Part shown: in pieces, positions 1 through 8,193 of the stretch | Layout of the letters: each line of letters begins with the position of its first letter | How positions within the stretch are numbered: the first letter of the stretch is position 1 | Source: Maribacter sp. ACAM166 | GTDB lineage: Bacteria; Bacteroidota; Bacteroidia; Flavobacteriales; Flavobacteriaceae | Assembly: GCF_005771495.1 (NCBI RefSeq) | Contig: NZ_VAUW01000015.1 | Location: forward strand, 1-64,000 | Length of the DNA stretch: 64,000 nucleotides | Direction of reading: 5' to 3' | Made by a program: the position numbers and the translations under genes | Notes under the pieces: model-generated | What the model saw: the letters and a program-made list of their open reading frames with translations, nothing else | The model's database searches: none | Told to the model about the DNA's origin: nothing

Positions 1-119
1 CACTTAAGGCATTTATATGTATTTCTTCCCTTTAAACCAGCTAGATATTCTTTACAATCCAAGTCCGTTTTGAACCGATCAGAGAACTCTAGAATGTTTT
101 GACCCTTAAATATGTCCAT
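1..119 (-). mobile_element. IS1595-family transposase, N-terminal fragment cut by window edge
   Basis: Read on the minus strand from an ATG at 119-117, the first 39 codons are open to the window edge. The peptide starts MDIFKGQNILEF and continues with DRFKTDLDCKEYLAGLK and then TYKC. This is the start of the zinc-ribbon N-terminal domain that precedes the DDE catalytic domain in IS1595/ISXO2-like transposases, and I recognise the opening as very common in flavobacterial copies. Only the first Cys of the zinc ribbon is inside the window, so intactness cannot be judged. Assignment rests on family memory of about 39 residues. Confidence 0.7.
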
Positions 120-183
120 AATTCAACGTATTCACTAATACTAAAGATAAGCACTTATCTACTGACCTCTAAAATATAAAATC

Positions 184-894
184 ATGAAAAAAATAATGGT
201 AGTACTTATTTGTACTTTAATACCAATTGGAATTAAAGCCCAAAGTGTTATTGGTGCTTGGGAAAGCTATGTGATTTCTGAAAATGGAGACAAATTAAGA
301 AACGTGGTTATTTTTGCCGATGGCTATCAAGTGTTAACAACATATAATGCGACTACTGGTAAATTTATTCACTCGAATGGGGGTACTTGGAAATTAGAAG
401 GAGATACCATGACAGAAAAAGTAGAATTCCATACCGATAATTCTGAACGTGTTGGTACTGAAGTACGTTTTAAGGTGATTATTGCTGATTCTATAATTGA
501 AATTGTTGATAGTAATCTGAAATTGAATAGAATAGATAATGGTGAACCCGGAAAACTACAAGGCGCTTGGTTAATGTCCGACCGAATAAGAGAAGGCAAA
601 ACTCAATTTCGTGACACAAGTAGTCCAAGAAAAACTATGAAAATAGTATCTGGAACTCGATTTCAGTGGATAGCGTATAATACAGAAACAAAACAATTTA
701 TAGGAACAGGTGGAGGTACGTACACAACTTTAAATGGTGCATATACTGATAACATCGAATTCTTTTCAAAAGATGATTCTAAAGTTGGTATTACCTTAAA
801 ATTTAAGTACAAACTGACTGATGGAAAATGGAATCACAAGGGATTATCAAGTACAGGAAATTTAATAAACGAAATTTGGAATGTGAGGAAATAA
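184..894 (+). CDS. Secreted protein with two tandem lipocalin-like repeats, function unknown
   Basis: 236 residues. The N-terminus MKKIMVVLICTLIPIGIKAQS is a classic Sec signal peptide ending A-Q, so the mature protein is probably periplasmic or secreted. The mature part is an internal duplication. Residues about 22-115 (starting IGAWESY) and 125-236 (starting LQGAWLMS) share the order GAW, a Y-N-x-x-T-x-x-F-I motif, a G-G-T-W/Y turn, then V/I-E-F-H/F and V-G-x-x-x-F-K. This pattern suggests two small beta-barrels, like lipocalin-like domains of Bacteroidota. No catalytic motif is visible. It lies alone between an IS1595 fragment and a ruined serine hydrolase. The ATG at 184 is preceded by an AT-rich leader without a clear Shine-Dalgarno site. 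Function is unknown. Confidence 0.8.
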   Translation: MKKIMVVLICTLIPIGIKAQSVIGAWESYVISENGDKLRNVVIFADGYQVLTTYNATTGKFIHSNGGTWKLEGDTMTEKVEFHTDNSERVGTEVRFKVIIADSIIEIVDSNLKLNRIDNGEPGKLQGAWLMSDRIREGKTQFRDTSSPRKTMKIVSGTRFQWIAYNTETKQFIGTGGGTYTTLNGAYTDNIEFFSKDDSKVGITLKFKYKLTDGKWNHKGLSSTGNLINEIWNVRK

Positions 895-916
895 TTGTAT
901 TGAAAAGGAGTGACAT

Positions 917-1573
917 ATGAAGAATCAAACCTAAGCTTTATAAAAATAAGTACAGTTTTGTGCTTAAACAAAGGTAGCTGCTAGTTTCTTATATCTAATT
1001 TTCGGAAAAATCCATCGCACAATAGTGAAGAAGCACTTGCATTCGCACTTGATATGCCGGCGAGCTTTGAGCCAGATGCAGTCTATGGCTATTCAAATAC
1101 CAATTATTTATTGCTTCGCAGACTCATTAAAAACGTGGTGGGTTATAGCGATCACCAATATATCAAGGAGGAAATTTGGAGACCACTTGGACTAAAAAAC
1201 ACGTTCGGGTCGCCTTAGTGAAGTGAATATTGACGATGTTATGAGTGGCTATTACGTTGGATATGAGGAATATTTAAAGGCTTAGGAACAGGGAATATTA
1301 GCTACAGCAGAAGATGTAGGCATTTTCTTGAGAGCATTAAACGATGGCTCCGTGTTTGATAAAGGGGAACAGGAAATCTATTCTTCCATTTACGTTTATG
1401 AACATACAGGTCTGGTTGTTGACTATCAGAGTATTGCAAAATACCACAAAGACATCGACACCGTTGTCATTCAATTTATGAATACGACTAATTTTGATGT
1501 ATAGAACTGGAATTTATCGGAGGTCTTTTATAATCGTATTGTAAAAATACTGAGGCGTAAAAAAAGCGCTTAA
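917..1573 (+). pseudogene. Serine hydrolase (class C beta-lactamase family), decayed remnant
   Basis: From 1021 frame 1 reads NSEEALAFALDMPASFEPDA, then the family hallmark YSNTNYLLL and the EIWRPLGLKNTFGS block, ending in a stop at 1216. The match resumes one frame over from 1211 (LSEVNIDDVMSGYYVGYEE) and is interrupted by TAG at 1283 and 1502, both where Trp or Gln would be expected. It then ends ...VFYNRIVKILRRKKSA at TAA 1571-1573. The catalytic SxxK region is absent, so the middle of the gene has been lost. An ATG at 917 with a good Shine-Dalgarno (AAAGGAGTGACAT) followed by a shifted signal-like stretch may be the original start. That 5' assignment is inference; the 1021-1573 homology is clear. 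Confidence 0.8.
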
Positions 1574-1976
1574 TAAGGTGGAAAAGGTATTAAAACTCTT
1601 TTTATGTTAAATGTTGTACATAATTTTCCACCACTACGCTCTTTTCAGGAATGATTATGTGTGTTTTTAGTTCCGTAATTTACTGATTAAAACACAATAT
1701 TTAAATCAATAGATTATGGGGTTTTTTAAGAAACAAGGCCTTATTATTTTATAACAAATTATAAAAGGTCTTATTCCTAAATTTTGGAGAAAAGTTTAAA
1801 CAACATATATCTACTGTTGTAGCATATTCATATAAAGTTAAATACCTTATGAAAAGATTCTCTTGATGATAGGTTTTATACCATTTAATTAATTTTATTA
1901 TGCCACGTCATTATTAGTAAGTGTTGTGTAAACTTATAATTGCTATCTTAAAACATTGATTAATAATAAACCGAAT
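1574..1976. other. Non-coding stretch before the amidohydrolase gene
   Basis: About 400 bases, very AT-rich, with no reading frame I recognise. It contains a 9-bp inverted repeat, GGTGGAAAA at 1578-1586 and TTTTCCACC at 1624-1632, and a small AT hairpin with arms TTTTATAA/TTATAAAA near 1749-1768. Neither has a clear role. The promoter of the downstream gene must lie here, but I cannot place it. Confidence 0.5.
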
Positions 1977-4019
1977 ATGAAAGTACAATTTCTCTATTTA
2001 CCCTTTGTCTTAGTATTGCTGGCTTCCTGTAAACAAGAATCTCCCAAAGCATCCTCTTTGGTCCATTATCAAGGAGATGAAACCTATTCCGTCATTTTTG
2101 GCAATACCGTTGTAGGACATCTTAAAACCCATATCGATGGAGATATTATCCAAGTGGATTACGATTATAAAAACAATGGTCGAGGTCCTACTATGAAAGA
2201 AACCATTGTGTTAAATAATGATGGCTTCCCGGTTCAATGGGATATTAACGGGAACACTACATTTGGGAATACCGTGGAGGAACACTATACATTGAATAAA
2301 ACGGCTGCTTCATGGACTGACGCTACCGGTAGTGATAGTACTACGGTGACTAATGCTCTGTGGTATGTAAATCAATCAGGGAGTCCTTATTCGACGATTC
2401 TTACCGCTCGTAGTCTATTAAAATCACCTGATTATTTATTAGATGTGCTTCCAGCGGGTACATTGCAGCTTACAGAGATGGAAAGCACAAGCGTTACCGT
2501 CGATTCAACTACCGTTGATCTTACTACCTACGCTATATCTGGAGCCGATTTGAATCCCTCATATTTTATTGCGGATAGTGATCAGCGATTGTTTGCTGTG
2601 ATTAGCCCACGGTTTGTTATTGTGCGTGAAGGGTTTGAAGCACAAGAAAAAGAACTTCGGGCCTATGCCGAAAAATATTCTGCTGAACGATTTGAATCAC
2701 TACAAAAAAAATATGCCCATACCTATGGGAAAAACGTACGTATTGCCAACGTGCAATTATTCGACCCCAATACGTTGGCACTAACAGGGCTTTCATCGGT
2801 GTTGGTAGATGGCGATCGTATCGTAAGTATCGATGCCCCTGATACCAGGGGTGAGGATGAAGTGGTCATCGATGGGGCAAGTGGAACCTTAGTAGCTGGA
2901 ATGTATGAAATGCATGCCCATGCCGGGGATGAAGGTGCCTTATTGAATGTATTGGCCGGAGTTACTTCCTTCCGAGATATGGGGAACGACAATGAGGTTT
3001 TAGACGATTTAATCAAAAAAATAAATTCAGGCGTTTTAGCCGGACCGAGAATTCATCGATTGGGCTTTATTGAAGGACAAAGTGAATACAGTGCGAATAA
3101 TGGAATTTTGGTTTCGAGTGAAGAAGAAGCCTTAGCCGCTGTAGATAGCTATCATGACATGGGTTTCTATGGGGTGAAACTATACAATTCTATGAACGGG
3201 GATTGGGCACCAGCCATCGTTAAAAAGGCGCACGAGTACGGGATGTTTGTATGCGGCCATGTACCCGCATTTTCGAATGCTAATGCCATGTTACGAGCCG
3301 GTTTCGACGAAATGACCCATATCAATCAAACCATGTTGGGTTGGGTCTTGGAACCAGGGGAAGATACACGTACACTGCTTCGTCTTACGGCATTAAAAAG
3401 ATTTCCAGCATTAGACCTTAATAGTCCTAAGGTGCAAGAATCAATGGATTTATTTGTTCAGAATAAGACTGCTATGGACCCAACCTTGGCTATCCATGAA
3501 GTGTTGATGAAAGCTAGAAATGGTGAAGTCTGGGAAGGTACCAAAGATATCATAGAACATATGCCTCCAAACGCACAACGCGGATTTAAGGTGGCGTTGG
3601 CAGATGTCGCTTCCCCGCAAGACGACCAAGCTTATCGTGAGGGCTACAATAAAATTGTGGAGACCTTAAAAATGATGAAGGAGAAAGGAATACTTATCGT
3701 ACCAGGGACCGATCTGGGAGGGGCTTTCTTTTACCATCGTGAATTGGAGCTTTACCAACAATTGGGGTATACACCTGCTGAGTTGTTAAAACTAGCCACC
3801 TATGATATGGCTCACTATTTAGGGGATGAGGATCTCGGAAGCATTGCACCCGGTAAACTGGCTGATTTCTTCTTAATTCCTGGAAATCCAGTTGAGGATA
3901 TCAAAGCCATCAAAACAATTTCAATGGTATCTCGTGGTGGTACGTTCTACTATCCAAGTGAAGTGTACCCTGCTTTTGGTATACAACCCTTCACTCCAAT
4001 GCCGGTAATAGAAGAGTAA
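1977..4019 (+). CDS. Amidohydrolase-superfamily lipoprotein with extra N-terminal domain
   Basis: 680 residues from the ATG at 1977. A TTG at 1956 in the same frame is less likely because the ATG begins a lipoprotein signal directly (MKVQFLYLPFVLVLLASC, lipobox Cys about 18). Residues about 25-240 form a beta-rich domain of unknown role. From about 250 an imidazolonepropionase-like amidohydrolase barrel follows, with H313-A-H315, K401 (GVKLYN), H428 (CGHVPA), H448 (THINQ) and D579 (PGTDLG), the full metal-ligand set. Members act on cyclic amides, dipeptides or related C-N bonds; the substrate cannot be read. The gene is flanked by IS and pseudogene debris and looks more GC-rich than its surroundings by eye (not computed), so recent acquisition is possible. 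Confidence 0.87.
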   Translation: MKVQFLYLPFVLVLLASCKQESPKASSLVHYQGDETYSVIFGNTVVGHLKTHIDGDIIQVDYDYKNNGRGPTMKETIVLNNDGFPVQWDINGNTTFGNTVEEHYTLNKTAASWTDATGSDSTTVTNALWYVNQSGSPYSTILTARSLLKSPDYLLDVLPAGTLQLTEMESTSVTVDSTTVDLTTYAISGADLNPSYFIADSDQRLFAVISPRFVIVREGFEAQEKELRAYAEKYSAERFESLQKKYAHTYGKNVRIANVQLFDPNTLALTGLSSVLVDGDRIVSIDAPDTRGEDEVVIDGASGTLVAGMYEMHAHAGDEGALLNVLAGVTSFRDMGNDNEVLDDLIKKINSGVLAGPRIHRLGFIEGQSEYSANNGILVSSEEEALAAVDSYHDMGFYGVKLYNSMNGDWAPAIVKKAHEYGMFVCGHVPAFSNANAMLRAGFDEMTHINQTMLGWVLEPGEDTRTLLRLTALKRFPALDLNSPKVQESMDLFVQNKTAMDPTLAIHEVLMKARNGEVWEGTKDIIEHMPPNAQRGFKVALADVASPQDDQAYREGYNKIVETLKMMKEKGILIVPGTDLGGAFFYHRELELYQQLGYTPAELLKLATYDMAHYLGDEDLGSIAPGKLADFFLIPGNPVEDIKAIKTISMVSRGGTFYYPSEVYPAFGIQPFTPMPVIEE

Positions 4020-4071
4020 GAAAGACGGAAGCAAGAGATTATTAGAACTAGTAATAATGCTAACACGATTG

Positions 4072-4420
4072 ATTTAAAACTGTGGCGTAAATAAAACGTG
4101 TAACACAGCCTTTGGAAGCACCTTCTGCCCAGAACGAGTTCTGGAGTATAGATTTATGAGTGATGCGTTAACCGACGGCAGCAAGCTACGAGTATTCAAT
4201 GTAATCGATGATTACAATAGTGAAGTATGGCTATCGATGCAGGACTATCGTACCCTATCATAACGGTGGTGGAAATACTGGAAACCAATGTAAAATGGTT
4301 AAATAGAATGTTTCAATAGATTTTTAGAGAAGATATACTAGGTGCATATTGTTTTAATGATATCTATCAGCTTCAAAAGATTAGCGATAACTGGGGAGAG
4401 GAAGTCAACTCCACAAATGC
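4072..4420 (+). mobile_element. IS3-family transposase (orfB integrase) relic
   Basis: Three shifted plus-strand frames together spell part of an IS3 integrase core. They read a lead-in PLEAPSAQNEFWSID, then after a one-base loss MSDALTDGSKLRVFNVIDDY, then IDAGLSYP, and finally REDILGAYCFNDIYQL. The order matches the WSMDF...NVIDDYNRE...IDxxLSYP...YREDVLDAYLF landmarks of IS3 orfB. The 5' half, the C-terminal end and the terminal repeats are missing. Multiple frameshifts make it non-functional. Confidence 0.75.
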
Positions 4421-4469
4421 AAACAAATAAATCCGTAAATTGTAAATAGCGAAGTATTAAACTACTGTT

Positions 4470-5369
4470 ATGAACATACCTGAAATTCCTAATTTAATAC
4501 ATTACGCAATTCCTTTTTTTGTGGTAACCGTTATTCTTGAAGTTATATTAACTGTTAAAGTGAAATTAGAAGAATATGAATATAGAGATGCAAGATCTTC
4601 TATTATTATGGGCTTAGGGAATGTAGCTATTGGTTTATTTACCAAGGGTATTGTATTAAGTCTATTCTATATCCTATATAATTTTCATCATGTATTTGAT
4701 ATACCTTTTTCTTGGTGGGCTTGGATTATGTTGTTATTTGCTGAAGATTTTTGCTATTATTGGTTTCATAGATGTAGTCATGAGAGTAGATTTCTTTGGG
4801 CAAGCCATGTAGTTCATCATTCTTCAAAAAAATATAATCTAAGCACAGCTCTAAGACAAAGCTGGTCTGGTGGTTTTTACACGTTTATCTTTTGGATTCC
4901 TTTAATTTTTATAGGCTTTCATCCTGTTATGGTTTTGGTACAGATGTCTATTAGTTTAATTTATCAATATTGGATTCACACCGAATTAATTGATAAAATG
5001 CCAAAATGGGTTGAAGCTATTTTTAACACTCCTAGTCATCATAGAGTTCACCATGCTACGAATCCTCAATATCTGGATAGAAATCATGCGGGAATTTTTA
5101 TAATTTGGGATCGACTTTTTGGCACTTTTGAACAGGAGAGGGAAAAGCCAATTTTTGGTTTGGTAAAAAATATTGATACCTATAACCCTGTAAAAATCGC
5201 TTTTATTGAATGGTATGCTATGATTAGAGATTTCTTTACATCAAAAACATCCATCATAAATAAGTTTAACTATTTAATAAAGCCTCCGGGTTGGAGACAT
5301 GATGGAAGTAGTATTTTATCTTCGGATTTACGAAAAGAATGGGAAGAAAATAAAAAACCCAATGTTTGA
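4470..5369 (+). CDS. Fatty acid hydroxylase / sterol desaturase family membrane protein
   Basis: 299 residues and about four hydrophobic segments (around 10-30, 45-75, 80-95 and 130-165). The di-iron histidine motifs of the fatty acid hydroxylase superfamily are present: H100-RCS-H104, H113-VV-HH117 and HH-RV-HH at 190-195. Family members hydroxylate or desaturate lipids (sterols, fatty acyl chains, carotenoids, alkylglycerols) in the membrane. The bacterial substrate cannot be told from sequence. Start is the ATG at 4470. The IS3 relic ends about 50 bases upstream, so the promoter may have been altered by past insertion. It appears monocistronic. Confidence 0.87.
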   Translation: MNIPEIPNLIHYAIPFFVVTVILEVILTVKVKLEEYEYRDARSSIIMGLGNVAIGLFTKGIVLSLFYILYNFHHVFDIPFSWWAWIMLLFAEDFCYYWFHRCSHESRFLWASHVVHHSSKKYNLSTALRQSWSGGFYTFIFWIPLIFIGFHPVMVLVQMSISLIYQYWIHTELIDKMPKWVEAIFNTPSHHRVHHATNPQYLDRNHAGIFIIWDRLFGTFEQEREKPIFGLVKNIDTYNPVKIAFIEWYAMIRDFFTSKTSIINKFNYLIKPPGWRHDGSSILSSDLRKEWEENKKPNV

Positions 5370-5697
5370 TATAGCATCGAATTTAGGTGTTTACAAGCCG
5401 ATTTGTTTTAGTCTTGGTTACCGTAATTTTTATTTTCGTCTGAATTCGAAAAGATAATGAGGAAATGATAAATAATAGAAAATTTAATAATGCTAGCAGA
5501 TACTAATGTGTGTGAAACATAGCGAATTGAAGCTGGTAAAGAAACGTATTCTTTTCTGTAAGAAGCAAAAAATTTTAAATTTGGTTTTAAATTTGATAAG
5601 TTAAAACCTGTCTTTCTGATAGGTTTAGAAAGTTGGTGCTTTTTTACAAGTTACATTTCAAGCATTCGATGAAGAATTGAATTAGATATTCTAGAAT
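5370..5697. other. Non-coding gap with one hairpin
   Basis: AT-rich, and every frame has stops. A 9-bp hairpin (AAACCTGTC at 5604-5612, loop TTTCT, GATAGGTTT at 5618-5626, one G-T pair) is followed some bases later by a T run at 5641-5646. It could be a remote terminator for the upstream gene or part of the leader of the next one. No homology is recognised. Confidence 0.35.
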
Positions 5698-6837
5698 ATG
5701 AATAGTACGAAAGAAATAATAGCAAAGAGGTTTTTTCAAATAGGTACGTTAAACTATTTATTTTTAATACTCTCAGTTTTTATTATTTCCTGTAACAGTC
5801 AAGACAAAAAAAACACATCACAAGAGGGGATTGGAGAACCAAAGACAATTCACAACGATACTCCTGAAAAAGGAAATCAAAATACGAACCAAAAGTATCA
5901 GATTCCCTACATTGATTTAGCCCCTGACCCTTCTTTACAGATAAGTGAATTCGTTCGAAGGATATTTCAAGATAAAAGTGGAAATCTATGGTTTGGAACC
6001 AATGGTGATGGAGTTGCCCTTTACAATGGAGACTCCCTTGAGTATTTCTCAATTGATGAAGGTTTCGGAGGTGTTGCGGTAAGAGGAATTGTAGCCGATA
6101 AAGAAGGTGATGTTTGGTTTGGAACGAATGGCGGTATAACAAAATATGACGGAAAATCATTTATTAATTATACCGAAAATGATGGTCTTATACATAATGA
6201 TGTTTGGAGTATTGCGATTGATGGCAAAGGAATAATTTGGATAGGTACCTTGCAAGGGTTAAGTCGATTCGATGGAGAAGAGTTTACTCCCTTTACGCTG
6301 CCAGAGGCAGAACCAGATTATAACAGAGGTGTGACAAGTGCAAAGATAGTCCATAACATTATGGAAGACAGTAAAGGGGATATGTGGTTTGGTACCAATG
6401 CGGGCGCTTATATTTACGATGGAAAATCATTGATCAATATTTCAGAAAAAGATGGACTGTGCAATAATGCTGTGAATGATATTCTAGAAGATAAGAATGG
6501 GAATATTTGGTTTGCTACGCATTACAAAGGAGTCTGTTTTTGGGATGGAAAATCTTTCACGCGTATGGCCACAAAAGAAAGGGCTAGTGGTACTGAAGTT
6601 TGGAGCTTATATGAAGACAAATCTGGTCAAATCTGGTTTCCGATTGAAAATTTTGGTGTTTACCGTTATAATAAAAAGTCGCTAATCAATTTTAATATAA
6701 AGGATGGTCTTGCTAGCACTGCCATACAATCCATCTTTGAAGATAAAGAAGGAAGACTTTGGCTAGGAGGTCATATGGGACTTTTTCGGTATGATGGTAT
6801 TTCCTTTAAGAGTATTTCCAAGAAAGGTCCTTGGTAA
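5698..6837 (+). CDS. Lipoprotein consisting of a seven-repeat regulator-type beta-propeller
   Basis: 379 residues. The N-terminal hydrophobic stretch ends in FIISC (Cys about 32), a lipobox. From about residue 78 there are seven repeats of the two-component-regulator propeller type (I/V-x-x-D-x-x-G-x-x-W-F-G-T-x-x-G...Y-D-G-x-S-F), beginning with FQDKSGNLWFGTNGDG and ending with FEDKEGRLWLGGHMG. Such propellers normally form the periplasmic sensor part of hybrid two-component systems, where two seven-bladed units precede Y_Y_Y and kinase domains. Here one seven-repeat unit stands alone with no kinase or DNA-binding domain, so it is probably a free outer-membrane or periplasmic binding protein. 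The ligand is unknown. Confidence 0.85.
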   Translation: MNSTKEIIAKRFFQIGTLNYLFLILSVFIISCNSQDKKNTSQEGIGEPKTIHNDTPEKGNQNTNQKYQIPYIDLAPDPSLQISEFVRRIFQDKSGNLWFGTNGDGVALYNGDSLEYFSIDEGFGGVAVRGIVADKEGDVWFGTNGGITKYDGKSFINYTENDGLIHNDVWSIAIDGKGIIWIGTLQGLSRFDGEEFTPFTLPEAEPDYNRGVTSAKIVHNIMEDSKGDMWFGTNAGAYIYDGKSLINISEKDGLCNNAVNDILEDKNGNIWFATHYKGVCFWDGKSFTRMATKERASGTEVWSLYEDKSGQIWFPIENFGVYRYNKKSLINFNIKDGLASTAIQSIFEDKEGRLWLGGHMGLFRYDGISFKSISKKGPW

Positions 6838-6949
6838 AAGCATTTGCTACCTTACCTAATAATAGATAGTTGAGGGTATTCTTTACTTTTTGAACGTATC
6901 AGTGCTAAAACGAAGACCATAAACTGTATTCTAAAAAACCAATTGAATT

Positions 6950-7354
6950 ATGAAGTATAGTATTAAAGCAAGTTCCAGTTCAAAAAATAATGCTTCAATA
7001 AATATCAAACAATCTAAAATTACTTTTGGAATCACTCCTGAAACCGCTGATACGCTAGCAAATCCGGCAGAATTATTTTTAGGCTCATTTTCGGCCTGTA
7101 TTCTCAAAAATGTAGAGCGTTTTTCTATTCTAATGAATTTTGAATACGAAAAGGCAGAAATAGTAGTGAACGCAACACGTCTTGAAAAACCACCTAGGAT
7201 GGACGAAATTATTTATGAATTGAGTGTTTACAGTGAAGACGATAGTCTAAATATAGATTTGCTTAAAAAGAATATTGAAAAGTTTGGAACGATATTTAAC
7301 ACAGTGCAGTCCTCTTGCTCTATCGTTGGTGAAATTAAAAAAATAACAAAATGA
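6950..7354 (+). CDS. OsmC/Ohr-like protein
   Basis: 134 residues, no signal peptide, cytoplasmic. The OsmC fold landmarks are present: NPAELFLGSFSACIL with C50 at the start of the central helix, and SSCSIVGEI with C123 near the C-terminus. These two cysteines correspond to the peroxidatic and resolving residues in OsmC/Ohr thiol peroxidases, which reduce organic hydroperoxides. The length is typical. It lies 112 bases after the propeller lipoprotein and 133 bases before the DUF998 gene, on the same strand. No oxidative-stress regulator is adjacent, so specific function is inferred from fold only. Confidence 0.85.
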   Translation: MKYSIKASSSSKNNASINIKQSKITFGITPETADTLANPAELFLGSFSACILKNVERFSILMNFEYEKAEIVVNATRLEKPPRMDEIIYELSVYSEDDSLNIDLLKKNIEKFGTIFNTVQSSCSIVGEIKKITK

Positions 7355-7487
7355 AAAGTTGGATTGATAAAGCCAGAACTAACAACTATTATAGGTTATA
7401 GCTTAGTTTTTGCATGCTCATAAAATTAAATATCCTTTCAAAAGTAACATTTCACTTACTAAATCGTCGATGTATTAATTCATAGAA

Positions 7488-8141
7488 ATGAACAATAAAG
7501 TAATTGCATACATCGGAATACTTGGAGTCGGTTTATTTGCTGTCACAGCCATTGTTGGCGGGTTCTTAATTGATGATTATAGTGTACTTAGTCAGTATAT
7601 AAGTGAATCGTTTGCGATAGACACCGAATACGGATGGTTTTTACAAACCTTTGGGTATATACCAAGTGGAATTCTAATTATGTTTTTTTGTTTTCGTACA
7701 GTTAATTTTTTTCCAGACTTAAAATCTATTAAAGTCGGATTCTATGGTCTAGGGATTTTCTACGGACTAGGAACAATACTAGTTGGAATATTTCCATGTG
7801 ATACGGGTTGCAATGTGAAGTTAATAGACCCAAGTATAGCCCAACTCATACATAATGCAATGGCTGCACTGACCTATATTTTCGTTCCCATATGTATTAT
7901 CGGAATTGGTCTCGGATTGAAACAATTCCCCAACTATAACCGATTATTTAGAATAGCCATGACTTCTGGCGTCATAAGCGCATTCTTCATTTTTATATTA
8001 CTAGCTAACCCGGAGTCTGAATTGAGAGGTCTTTTACAACGGATTATAGAATCGATATTTATAATTTGGATTGTTTCTTGTGCACTAAACATAATGAAGC
8101 ACGTCGCTACAAAAGGCAATGAAGAAACACAACTACATTAA
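7488..8141 (+). CDS. DUF998-family integral membrane protein
   Basis: 217 residues with about six transmembrane segments: residues 8-28, 50-70, 82-105, 122-145, 155-172 and 182-200. The family signature is visible as LSQYISESFAIDTEYGWFLQ followed by a GLGTILVGIFPCDTGCN loop with two cysteines. DUF998 proteins are small multi-pass membrane proteins of unknown function in bacteria and archaea. Start is the ATG at 7488. It converges with the amidohydrolase gene on the other strand, only 52 bases apart. Confidence 0.85.
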   Translation: MNNKVIAYIGILGVGLFAVTAIVGGFLIDDYSVLSQYISESFAIDTEYGWFLQTFGYIPSGILIMFFCFRTVNFFPDLKSIKVGFYGLGIFYGLGTILVGIFPCDTGCNVKLIDPSIAQLIHNAMAALTYIFVPICIIGIGLGLKQFPNYNRLFRIAMTSGVISAFFIFILLANPESELRGLLQRIIESIFIIWIVSCALNIMKHVATKGNEETQLH

Positions 8142-8193
8142 AATATAGGCTAAGAGGAATCGAATTTCTAAGCTAAGTACTTTAGAAGCAAAA

